This document shows, piece after piece, positions 1-11,849 of a DNA stretch of 64,000 bases; the stretch's first letter is position 1, and every line of letters starts with the position of its first letter. Source of the DNA: Balanoglossus misakiensis (lineage: Eukaryota; Hemichordata); NCBI GenBank assembly GCA_040954595.2, contig CM082577.2, positions 7,812,001 through 7,876,000 on the forward strand, given 5' to 3'. The notes beneath the pieces are model-generated. The model had not been told where the DNA came from. It worked only from the letters and a program-made list of their open reading frames with translations, and did no database searches. The position numbers and the translations under genes were made by a program.

Positions 1-802
1 CCTGGTTGTTTGAACTGTGATAAAACAAGTGGCATACAAAATAATGTTGTAGGATTGTCTTTATTCTCAAGAAGATACCTAATACACAGTTTTGTCAATC
101 ATTCATTTCTGAAAGCATTTTTTCTCTGTTTTCCACAAGTTCAGCAAACCCATCGGATTAAAAAAAGTGATGAGGTACAACTTGGTGAAAAAATGACTGC
201 CAAAAACAAGAATGACTGTTTGTTATATGTGTTGAAGGTATATATTACAATATACACAGGTAAACTTGCCAAGAAAGTACGAATGGATTAAGTATAACCA
301 GAAAATTACTTGCTAATGTACATTTTATTGAGAAGCACATTCAAAAGAATGTTTTACTGATGTGTATACCAAGATTTTCCACTGTACTATAATCCAATGT
401 CATATTCAAGATAATTTTATTATGTATTGTAAGTACAATTTATACAAAAACCTGAAATCATACAGGTTAGAATGGGTCTTTTTTTTCTGAAGACGGCTGG
501 TTCATAGAAATTCTGCATTGGAAATTAAAATGAACTGTGTTAGATCATGAAGAAGCTTGCTTTCCTCAACCTCACCGGTATCAGTCAATGTTTCTGGATC
601 AACATTTTTTCCTATTCATAATGTAATTTCACAGTGCATGTTAATTCATATATGATTTGAGGAAAAATATACATGTGTATCTGTAAAATGCAACCAATTG
701 GAGGACTACCTATACTCCCCCCCCCCCCTCTGCGTGCACGACTTTATTTATACAGTTTGTAAAAAAATGTCACAGATTCATTATTTTCTACCACTTCTCT
801 GT
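1..802. other. Downstream flank of CHTF18, no secure gene
   Basis: The CHTF18 stop codon is at 803-805 on the minus strand. A canonical polyadenylation hexamer for that strand lies at 743-748 (TTTATT on the plus strand), so part of this stretch is its 3' UTR. A poly-C run sits near 719-728. On the plus strand a pyrimidine-rich tract and CAG precede a short open frame (about 144-291) that could be the last exon of a gene entering from the left. It resembles nothing I recognise and has no clear polyadenylation signal, so I do not call it. Confidence 0.4.
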
Positions 803-1859
803 TCACAGCAAATCTTGTATGCGAACTTTTCGTCTGACAGCATTAGTGTGTCCCGCATTGAATTTGAAATACAATGCACTGCCTTCATCTCTGGTCGACT
901 GCTGGCCATTCCCTTTTCCATTTCCTGGCAAAAAAAAAGAAAGATACCGGTATTGGAACATTATCATTATGACCAATGTCCAGGATGAAGATAAGGACCG
1001 CTAGCCGGCAAAAACAACTGGCAACTCTGCCTGTCCGTGCCACCTACAAAATTATACTTTAACTGCCACTGAAATTGTCAAAAGAAATCACAAAACTGCA
1101 AGGAATACAAGTCTTCTTACCAGACGGCGTCTTCTTGATAATACGGCCAAAGAAATCTCGAAAAACCTGTGGGCAAACAGAGTGCAAAGATTAAAGTACT
1201 TGACAAAGAAAACATCTTGGTGTCTGAGCATGGCCATATTGTTGAGAACTTATCTGATTATCAATCTTTTATGGTTACAGTGGAAAAATATAAAAAAATC
1301 TCCTGGTATTATCTCACCCTCTCTTCTTCAGGCAATTTAATCTTTTTTGGTTCCAACTTCTCCTTATGTCTGGGAACAGCAGATGGTGTCTTGCCTTTGT
1401 CCGTTGGCGTCTTTGCCCCTGTTTTTGGTCTGTCAGAGGAATGAAAGAGGTGAGCAGCACAAAAGAATTCTTGCTACTTTTCACAATGTCTGGTGATGGT
1501 TTATTACCGGTAATAGCCCTTTGCAATTGATTAAACCAAAAGAAAACTAAAAGGTAAACAACATTTTCTAGTAATGCTAAAGTTTGATTGTGTCGAAAGA
1601 TATCAGCTCAAGCGAAAAGGAAGTGTCTGCAGAAAGCACATGTAACTGACCCCATGACATTCTTCTGCGAAGGCAATGCTTTAAAGGTCCTCCTCATCTT
1701 CTCCAAGTCGATCTGTCAATAAAAATTACAATGATGTGTTATAAAATGTGGATAGATGGATGGATAGATGTAGGTAGGTAGGCAGTTGGAGGTATACATG
1801 CATGGGTAGGTAGATGCACACACTATCACACAGGCAGACATGTAGACAGAGAGTGAGTG

Positions 1860-1890
<31 letters not shown>

Positions 1891-4800
1891 GGCAAATCTG
1901 ATATTTCAGACAGTTGGTTACCTCTCTTGAAATCAGATGCTTGGTTGCATACATCATTTGCTTCTTGGGAGCCATACCACTGAACTTGATCACCTCTTCA
2001 ACATTCCTTGCAAAGAAAAATACACCGAGTTTAGGATTTGTGACAATTAGCGCAAAATGTAGGAATGTTGGAGTCCAACAATGAAAGAAGAATATGCTAA
2101 TACGTCATCGGTTAGCATGAAGTCCTATTCCTAACATGATTAATGGTCAAAACAATGCAATATTTATATTCATTTTATAAAAGTATTCAAACCATCTAAC
2201 ATTTATTTCAGAAATGTGGTGAAACTCTTTGGCGAGAAACTGTAAATGATGAAAAAAAAATACAAGGAAAGCGTGGTTGGACACAGAGAATGTTCAGTTT
2301 TGCACAGTTGTACATCACTTACGGTTCAAGAACATAATTGTATCGTCCGTCTTGAGATCTCTCTTGGTGGTACGTCAGATTGTAGCAGATCATTGTGTTG
2401 ACCATGTTGGCGAGTTGTTCCTTCTCTTTACTGCTGAACAGTTGGGTGTTCACCTGTGGGTGGGGAGGGGGTGACCACAAAGAGTGCATTTCTCAAAAAA
2501 ATTATGCCGAATTCTGACCATTTGAAATCAGTCAAGTTGTCAGAAAGTGAATTATTATTTTCGAACAGGAAAATATGAACTTTCAGTGTGTCTAACTGAG
2601 AAAAACCCAAGAGTATAGTTCAACTTCAAGAATACATAAATATCAAAACCTCGCCAGGGTATACGGGTTTATAAAACCTTCCAACATAAACTACAAAGCA
2701 ATAACTTCAGTTGGCACAGCACATATACTAAGAATACATCTTGGCAAAAAAAAAAATACTTCTTGTGAAATGTACGTACAGGTCGTATGTTGGGTTGTAG
2801 AATCTCGACAAGAAATGGAAGCAAGTCCAACACAGCTATGGAAGTGTTGACATTACGTTTGGTGTTGGGCATCACACCTGCTAACATGCTCTCCAGAAGG
2901 TTTGTAGTTTTGTTTAATCTCACAGTGTTCTGCAAAAGAGAAAAAGACATCAAGTCATCACTGTCTACCCGAACAAGTGTAGAGATTTGTTTGTGCCACT
3001 GATTGCAACAGACCCCTAAGTTTTCACCACTGCTATTGTGTATCAAAACTCTTTGATATAAATACTTCAAAAAGTACAGCACATCTTACCTCATATTGTG
3101 TGTTTGGATACTGAATTCTATGATGAGTAGATGATGCAAACAGCATATGGAATGCCACCGGCATATACGGCAAATACCTCATCAAGATGTAACTCTGACT
3201 GTGGTTGATTTCTTGGTTCAAGAGGTCGTTGAACGCCAACCAATCATGGCCAAGGACAACCTGCAAAAATAAGTCTCAGTGAATGAATGATGTACGATGC
3301 ATCATTTCAGTTTTGTATGCAGTCCCTGATACCAATAAGCTAATATAGTAAGCTCTGCTTTGAACCAGGCAAAATACAATATAACATAAAACATACTCAC
3401 TGCCTCAAAATGAGGGTCCTTAAATTTCATGTCCAAGAAGTTTTCAAATATTCCTACATTAAAGATTAAAAAATACTTTCATTAATAATTTCAGGGGCAA
3501 AAGTTGACTTTTCAAAAAATATAAAAGTTTACCAATTTCAGATCATAAACTACCTGTCCCTTTAAACCTTGCAATGTAGAAATCTGTTGATGAAATTACA
3601 TGATTTATAATGACAAACTTTCAAAACTGAAAAAACCTGACTGTACAAATGTAAGCTAGTTTACAAACCTTGTGTCAATTTCCCATACTCTCCGTTTGAA
3701 CTGACTGTATTGTAGACATTATTGAACCTTGCCGAGAATGACGTTTCATTACTGGTGGGTTCATCGTTGTCGAGCACAGTACCTCCATTCACAGCAATTT
3801 CATGTGGATTTCGGTACCTTTTCCTGCAAGTGCAAAAACAGAACTATCACAGGGAACCACTCAGTATTCTGCCTAAATACTAAGTAACTTTCTTGAGAGT
3901 CGCTGATATCGCAAACTTCAACTACAGCGACAGGGTTATGGTTGGACGGAAAGTGAAAGTACAAGACAGGCTGCATAGATGAGCTGACGTACCTTTTGGC
4001 CTTGGGAAGTGAAAATATGTCCTGCCACACCGAGAACAATCCCTTGTGTTGGTCTTTCTGACCAATACTCAGGGAATGAACCAAGTTCAATGTAAACTGT
4101 TTGTGACGACCGCGCACAAACTATGAGAGAAAACATATGCAACAAATTAGCAACGTGGGATTTATAATCCTCATATCTGCAGGAAATGTGAACTTTTTTA
4201 CCGATTCTCAAGCCATCACTTCCCCTGTGTATAGATTAAAGTATGCAGATATGGATGTGTTGATTCCATACAAGTACTACCCCTTTCACCAACATGGTCC
4301 AGTCCAAACCCATTGTATTCTATGGTAAGATTGGACCGCTCAAAGAGGGAACTGGGGGTGATAGGGTTAAAGGTCCATAGATCTTACCTGTAATGTGTTG
4401 ATGCAGGATCTGATGTCATTATCAGCCTTATTACACAAAGCCAGTAAAGTAGTCTGATGTGTCTCAAGAGAGTTTTCCCTGGAAATCTGTGGAAGACAGA
4501 AACTATAATCAATAATACCAAAACCAGTGAGAATAAATGCTAATACAGTTTCTTAGTTCCAACTTGATAAAGCTCTTGCAGTCAGATACTTTCCTTAAAA
4601 ATTAAAAGTTCTTTCAGGTGTGCAAAAAAAGGTTTCCAGCACAGATCATTGTAGGAAACCACGAAGAGATAAAACATAAAACATAAAAAGTTACAGAGGT
4701 TCAGTAAAATGAAAATTGTTTTGTCAGACAGCTGATAATCTCTTGTTAATGCCATCAAACCATGTGTAGAATAGTGATGGTTACTGTGTAACTTACTTCA

Positions 4801-7800
4801 AGCAATCGTGATGCCAATCTTGTAGGCAATGTTGGTGGGAAATTGACAACCATTGCTTGTTGTCGAAGTTGACGAAGCGCTGGAACATACCTAAAGAAAG
4901 AAAACAGAGATTCAGTTGAAAACCACAAATTTAATGCTTCATCACAGGTGGTTTGTCTCCCCCCCCCCCTCCTCCGTCAACACCTCTTATGGATCAAAAT
5001 GGGGACTGCAGGTGACACCCAAGGACAGAATATGAAAAGAAAACACAGAAATAAAATAAAAATACAACTCACTGATCGTTACAAATGCATATGATTGGTC
5101 TGGAAAGAACAAATTTGTCTTTCTTTTTCTTTTTGGCGGCCATACCAGGCTGAGAGACCTGATCACTCCGTCCATCTTGTTTCTTGATTACTGACAACAA
5201 CACATTGATTGCTGGCTGAAATGGTCAATAATGGTACAGTCTAGTACATATAGATTCCATCTCTATGATAATTCACATTATAGCAACAATATGCTTAACA
5301 ACATTCATGTATGTCAAACAACATAGCAGGCATCATAAATTGCCTGCTGATCAGATAAAGCTGTAGAATACCAGCACTCACCGCAGGGGCACCGTCAATT
5401 TCATCGATTACAAGACAGTTTGGTTTCTTATCGCTGCTCAACACGGATTTCATTTGTGTTGCTGATTCTATCTTTGTACGGAACACATCTGGACTTCGGT
5501 CATCACTGAAAAATAAAGAGATAACAAAAAATGACATTAAACCAGGGCACAATGCAATGTGCAGAAGAAATCAAGTGTTAAACCAAGAACAGTGGGTTTT
5601 TCAGCGAAAGCAAACAGTGTAATGTTAGATGGCTGCATTTCTGTGAAGATACTTTGGATAAGAATGTTCAAGTGCCAGATCTGTTGATAAAATAACATAC
5701 AGAGATAAAAGTTGTCCTGACAACAAAGACAACAAAGACATGTCACATTCTCACCTTGCATTCATCTCTACGACATTGTACCCAGCATGCCGTGCAATCA
5801 CATGTGCCAGAGTTGTTTTGCCGAGACCAGGAGGACCGCACAAAAGAGCAACTTTGTGTACTGGCCGATTCTGCTCATCTAACTCCTGAAAAAAAAACAC
5901 ATGCAATACACCAATTAACAGAACTGTGGTAGATTGCGCTAAATCGCAAAAGTTTCCAAACCATGGTATATTGTATCTAGATTTTTGATAGACTGGAAAA
6001 ATTATTGTCGGCTCAATTATCATCCCTTTAACCAATTTTGTCATCTTTTTGTACCCTTGATTATAGGGACGCCTCCAGAAGAGTGATTCAGAGCTGTAGT
6101 TGGGTGGGAGTTATGCAAATACTCAATTTGCCATTTTCATCAAGGAATGACAAGGACAAGGTGCTACTCAGCAATCACTGCTCTTTCATTTTCACATCGA
6201 ACAATATATAAAAAATGCTGATGCTAACTTGACTTCTGATCTGAGAGCTACTTGATCCAAGAAAGCAAGTGATACAAACCTCGACAACATCATGCTGTTG
6301 CCATTTCTTCTGAAACTTGTTCTGTTTTTTCTGTTCTTGGGGATTCTTTGGTTTACTTTTCTTTTCTCTGCCGAACACCACACAATCCCAAAGTTTTAAC
6401 CAGTGAAGAAGTGTCCTGTTTGTGCCGTCATCGCTCAGTAACTCAGTATAATGCTTTGGTGTGTACTTTTCTACCCACAGTGAAATTTTTGTAAGGTCAT
6501 CAGCTTTTGTGGCAGTGTCCTCATTACCGCCATCTTCAAAAAGGTTATCCCATCGCCTAAAAAAATAGATAGACAGATATTGTCGAAGTGTTGATCTAAC
6601 ATCATCCACCAGAAAATCGCCAACTCGTCTCACTTATATTTAGGGCTTATACTAGTAATGCTTGTGTATAGTTCACTGCCTTCATCTGCATGGACTAATG
6701 GTTGTACAGTTTGAAACAAAAATTATGATAATTATCCCAAAATAAACTTTTAACTAGGGTATGCCTCAATCACAACTTACCTATTTAATTGTTCAGTTAC
6801 ACGTTGTGACTCCTCCAAAATCTGCGTTCGCTTCTGCAAAGACACAGGAAAATCAGCCCAGTCCTTGTTCAACATATTTTATATTCAGACACACTTGCCC
6901 AAATGATCACTAATGTTTTTTTCTAAAACATGCTTGCAGTGATTTATAAAGGCTCATTTTATCACTTGAATATCAATGCCAGTATAATAGTGACTGCGTG
7001 CAGCTATATTTACCTGCGTCCCCAAAACCCCAGAAAAGCATAAAACTTACCTCATCTTCGACAATTTCTCTCAATTCGCCGATTGGGGTAGACAGCAAGT
7101 TGAATGACCTCTCACTCCTGATGACTGCTTTGTTGATATGCTTCTGAAATCGAAACAGTCCAGAAATAATCTCTAGCGAATAGTGTTCTGAAGCATTTTC
7201 AACTTAGCAATGGTGATAGAAATTCTTAATAGGCTCGGTCTTCTGTGGACTAACTGTTGCTCAGTGATTACTGCAGTGTTTGTAGACACAGACACTGAAA
7301 CGGTCATGATGTAGCAATCACAAAATTTACACGGCTAATGTAGTACATTGTCAAAGCCCCATGGCCCAATAGTTGCTGTGCATCTTTCCACTCACAGGAT
7401 ATCATTTTATATTTCTCTCACAATCTCAAATTGTACATTTTAACAATATACAATTAAAGCTGTATCCATGGTAACATGACACCCACGTACTCACCTATCG
7501 ATGTAAAAACATTAGGCAAATTCAAATTATATCTGCCATTTAAAAAGTGTCCTCATCACTATATGACAGGCAATTTTAACAATATTCTTGCATTGCAATG
7601 TAACAAGGTTGCTACCTTATTTTTCCTGGCCAATTCATCATCTTCTCTGAGCTTCAGATACATTCTCTTTCCATCATATCCCGTCACTGTGACAAACGGA
7701 CAGTTTGGCTCCCTGGAAAGGAGACAGTTTTGTTGCCTTGGTAACACATCCACACCAGACCTGACATGGTTCTCGGCAGTGTCCACTATGAAATCGTTTG

Positions 7801-9188
7801 TTTTCTGTTTCCTCTGCTGCTGAATCTTCATCACTAGTTTCTCCGTCGCATCAGGAGATGGAGGGGGAGTTATCTGGAAATCATCCAGGTCATCGACCTC
7901 AGGCCCGGCTGGGTCAGGTGACCTTCTTGTCACTTTCCTGCTTATTCGTGGCTTTTTTCTTCTTGGTGCTATGAAAAGTGAAGAGAACCATATACATTTA
8001 ATTATAGGGTTTTTTTTCCAATCAAAGTCAAAATTCTACACTGATCAGATGCTTTGAATAATGCCTCATACACTACACACAAGTCAGTAAAAAGATGATT
8101 ACCATAAGTTCAACTGAGTCTACATTCAACTTGCCTATTATATTACCAGGATTGATACATAAAATAACACTTGGGCATTTTTTCTGTGATTCGTGGATAG
8201 TTTCAATTATGACAGAAAATGTATGTATACAAATGTAGGTACTTACAGAGAAAAGGAGCAACAATCACCAACTCTCCATTTCCATCTTCATCACTGTCTG
8301 ATGAATTCAGTCCATAAAGATCACTATTTTCCTTGCTTCTCTTTTGCGAATGTCTCCTCTCTTGGGTATTTTCTGTAAAGCTCCGTCCTGTTGGTGTATC
8401 TCCACCGCTTATCTGTCGTTCATCTGCACTTTTTGTTTTTAGAGATGGTGCTTCCCTGTTGGCCAATGGGGGACTGGCTAGATTGACCTCTGACCCCAGG
8501 TCAGGTGACTCCAGTCCTGACATGACCGGTAGAGGTGAACTCTCTACTGATTTTGTGAACTGCTTTTGTTTAGGAGTGGTAAAATGCAAGGTCTTCTTCG
8601 ACATCGGGGGTGCAGTCACAGCAGGAATGTCAAAATCTGAAATTCAGAAAGCAATTTAAAATGTGTCACCATAGAAACTCTCTCTGACACTTATGATATC
8701 TGCTAAACTGATCTGTTCAAACTAAGGAATTTTCAGTCAGTCTGAAGAATGAAACCTTTTTTATGTACATATATATCCAGTACTGTTGGAAAGCCTGAAA
8801 ATCAGATGAAGGCCTGAAAAGTCCGAGATACTATTACAAAGCCTGTATCCATATCTTGGGAAAAAGAATGTATACACATGATTGTCAATGATGTAAACAA
8901 TAGCCATACGGTAATGGTTTACTCTTTACTCATCATACAGTTTGTGGCAATGCTTTTGAGAAATAGCTCTGCACAGGAAATTATGTAGTAAGATTTAGGT
9001 GGACACCGTGCAGGTTCTATTCCTAGTTGAAAATATCTCAAATCTGATCAACCACTGCAAAATGACAACATCATCAGACCAGGGACCGAAGACTAACCTT
9101 CCATTTCGTTCATCATTTCCAGTTCATCAGCATACTGCTGCTCAAAGTCGTCGAACGGGTCTTCTAGTCCGACGTCGAACGAAGCCAT
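803..9188 (-). CDS. CHTF18: Chromosome transmission fidelity protein 18 (CTF18, alternative RFC large subunit)
   Basis: This is the large ATPase subunit of the CTF18-RFC clamp loader, which loads PCNA at replication forks in the nucleus and supports sister-chromatid cohesion. Exons in coding order: 9098-9188, 8247-8636, 7616-7968, 7051-7143, 6781-6833, 6280-6556, 5755-5885, 5382-5505, 5073-5215, 4797-4890, 4388-4486, 3993-4120, 3669-3823, 3401-3453, 3090-3260, 2780-2929, 2323-2453, 1922-2006, 1651-1712, 1318-1429, 1121-1166, 803-924. They sum to 3063 nt, giving 1020 residues (human about 975). Walker A GPPGLGKTT is at residues 436-444. Walker B CLVIDEIDG is at 493-501. The alternative-RFC signature TELLSDD precedes the AAA+ core, and the tail ends AVRRKVRIQDLL, the conserved CTF8/DCC1-binding end. 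All junctions are GT-AG and keep frame; the exon-19 donor is the weaker GTCAGT. Residues 30-160 are low-complexity and charged, as usual in the family. Confidence 0.96.
1745..1892. repeat. GATG/GTAG and (GACA)n microsatellites in a CHTF18 intron
   Basis: Tetranucleotide tracts (GATG, GTAG, then about seven GACA units at 1861-1890) fill the intron between CHTF18 exons 18 and 19. No coding or splice signal is interrupted. Confidence 0.9.
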
Positions 9189-9700
9189 GTTGATGTTTCT
9201 TATTTGTCGAAGTGCAGGATTAAAAGAAGGCACCACGTAGACATCAGGACATGCACTATTTTCAGATTTTCACGATCTCCTGGTCATTTTAGAAATTTCC
9301 CGCGGAACTACTACGCATGCGTTGCACTCTCTTCAGGAACTCTGGGATACAAAATGTCAGCGCCCTGTAGTAAAAACGCCGGGCTGCTGTGTGACCTTAA
9401 TTGAACCTGAAAACATTTGTTCCCAACATTTCAAATTGTCGCCACGCTTGCCTTTTGCAATACAGACCTTGGAGCACAACCAGTGTTACCGTGTAAGTAT
9501 CGGTACCCTAACTAGTGTCGCCTGCACCTGCGTCAGTGAGGGCTGGTCAGTGAGCCCCGGATCGTCGTGTACTGTAAACAACGACCGAGTGTTCGGGTGG
9601 CACCGATGGATAGGGCTGATTTAATATGAGATCTCTGAAAAACCGAATATTTACACCGTTTGCTCGTCTCCATGTTCGCTTTTGGCGTGTCATAGTCGGA
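9189..9700. promoter_or_regulatory. Shared divergent promoter of CHTF18 and RPUSD1
   Basis: Only 512 bp separate the start codons of two head-to-head genes. A perfect E2F-type site, TTTCCCGC, lies at 9296-9303, about 110 bp upstream of the CHTF18 ATG. This fits S-phase control of a replication gene. A CGCATGCG palindrome at 9314-9321 matches the core of NRF1 sites. No TATA box is evident, as expected for a housekeeping bidirectional promoter. The motifs are read directly from sequence; their function is inferred. Confidence 0.65.
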
Positions 9701-11122
9701 ATGGCAAAGATTCCAACGCTGGACGATATTTCAGTTTTGTACAAAAGTGACAATTACGTCCTTGTTAACAAGCATTATGATGTCATGATAAACCATACTG
9801 ATCCTCACCATACAATAACAGTAAATTCCCAGCTGCGAAAATTACACCCGGAATTAGTTGACAGCCAGCTTACTCATGATTTCAGGTTAGTAAAATGTTC
9901 CCACATCATGTTGTCCACTCCTGACCAGGTCAGTCAATAAAGCTACGCATTCCGTCATACAATGAGAGACTGAGTTAAATCAAAATGTTCTTCTCTCTCA
10001 GGTTTGTTCACCAGTTAGATTTCTCCACAAGTGGTGTACTTTGTCTGGCTCTAAGTAAGGATGCCTGCAGTAAAGCATGCAAGCTTTTTCAAACGAGGAA
10101 AGTCCTTAAAGAATACGTCGCTCTGGTGAGTAAATGAAATTCACGCAATAATTCGCAAAATGACAAAAGTTAGTGACTTTGAGTTTGACTGTATTTAGCA
10201 CTTTTAGCACGTCAAGTTTATAGTGTATTGCTTTACACATATATTTGAATTCATTTGAAGCATGGATGATGGAGATGGTTGGAGTATCTATACTATCATA
10301 ATGTCAGGTACAGATTTGAGAATTCGCTTACAGATACCTACAGAATGCACTTGACAGTGTGTTGGTAACTCAAGATATATTGCACGACTTACTTCACCTG
10401 AGACTAATTTTTTTCTGGCTATTGACCAATCATGTAACAGGTCAGAGGTCATGTTGATGATGACTGGATGATTGAGAAACCAATAGCTCGGAGTTTGGAG
10501 CCGGGTAATGAGCACATGATGTGTGTACCCGAAGAAGACTGCAAGTGTTACACTCGAGAGAAACCAGCTGTTACAAAGCTACAGGTCATCTGTAGAGGAC
10601 ATTACAGTGGAGAGCCTGCCACCAAAGTACTGCTGACTCCCCAAACAGGTATGAATGTTCTGCTGGATACAGACTGTAACATTTGAGTTATAAACCATTC
10701 CTGCCAGCGGTGCTTGCAATTTTTGTCTTTCTTTGGTGCAAGTTAGTAAATACATAAAAACTTTGACAGAAACTGGTATGATTGCTCGCATAACATATTC
10801 AGAATTCAAAGGTGAAAGTGAATGAGGCAATCCCCCCTTTTTATATCTTCATCATTTATTTCTATAAAATCTTGCATGATTTTCCTCCGACATGTTTTCT
10901 GCAGGACGACGCCATCAGCTGAGAGTTCATTGTTCCAGCCTCGGTCACACAATAATCGGAGACTACACGTACAGCCACCGACAGGACATTAAACCCTACA
11001 GAATGATGCTGCATGCTTTACGGATCGTCATACCGCTTGCCGATGAACACATAGACGTTACCGCGCCAGATCCTTTCATTCCAGAAACTGATCCAGAATG
11101 GAAACCACTGGACACAAGTTGA
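9701..11122 (+). CDS. RPUSD1: RNA pseudouridine synthase domain-containing protein 1
   Basis: RluA/RsuA-family pseudouridine synthase that isomerises uridine in RNA. Exons are 9701-9885, 10002-10125, 10441-10648 and 10905-11122, giving 244 residues with all junctions in frame. The catalytic aspartate is in HQLDFSTSG (D68); the C-terminal RHQLRVHCSSLGH block is the RNA-binding motif of the family. Domain order and length match human RPUSD1 up to its extra proline-rich tail, which is absent here. The start at 9701 gives the best family match. An in-frame ATG at 9626 would add 25 residues rich in Arg and lacking acidic residues, resembling a mitochondrial presequence. It is divergent with CHTF18 and convergent with EIF3L. 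Confidence 0.93.
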
Positions 11123-11849
11123 CAGGCATCCACTTTTATTTATTTGTTCATGATGATTCAGATAGTCACTTCAGTTACTCATATTTATAACCAAGAAACT
11201 CTAACTGGAGACGCTACCAGAATGCCAATCTTGTATCAATACCAGGATTTCATTCTTTCTCATGGAACACACACGATCACACAGAATCTGGGCAAAATGT
11301 ATATTTTATTGAAAGAAATCTGGAGAGTCCAACATTGCTTGCTACAGGGATAGGTTTAGCTGGTTGAGCAGAAAGTGTCTTGTTGGGTCGTGTTGAAATG
11401 CAACATCAAAACACGGAAGTGATGTAAAAAATCTGACACATTTACATTTCAAGAAAAGCAGTCAAGCAATTCGTTTAGGAGTATATTTTTCGCTATTACT
11501 GGGAATATCAATTCTCATAGATTTGGTTCTTTAATTTGAATTATTGGATATCACCTTCATTACTTTGAGAGATGTGTATTCCACTCAGAGCTTATTTTGG
11601 AATTAATAACAACAATTTTTACAATAAAATGATTGATTGTACCTGTAGTATTGTAAGCTGTGTAGTATGTTCAAATTGACCTGCAAAGAAATTAAATAGT
11701 TCCAATTGACTCCCTAAATCCACATCTATCTGGCCACAGTAGGCAATGGGACTTCAGGAGGAAATGGGGGATAGGTTAGCTTTATCAACAGGAGGGTGAA
11801 CATAGTAGTGTCCAAAGCACTGACATTACTCATTGTAGGTACCACAGCC
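11123..11849. other. Convergent 3' ends of RPUSD1 and EIF3L
   Basis: No gene is seen here. The first plus-strand AATAAA after the RPUSD1 stop is at 11623-11628, while a minus-strand hexamer for EIF3L is at 11305-11310. If both are used, the two 3' UTRs overlap in antisense by about 300 bp. Confidence 0.5.

Noticed and set aside
10-291. Plus-strand frame at the left edge
   Set aside because: Could be a terminal exon, but lacks homology and a polyadenylation signal, so it is not called as a gene.
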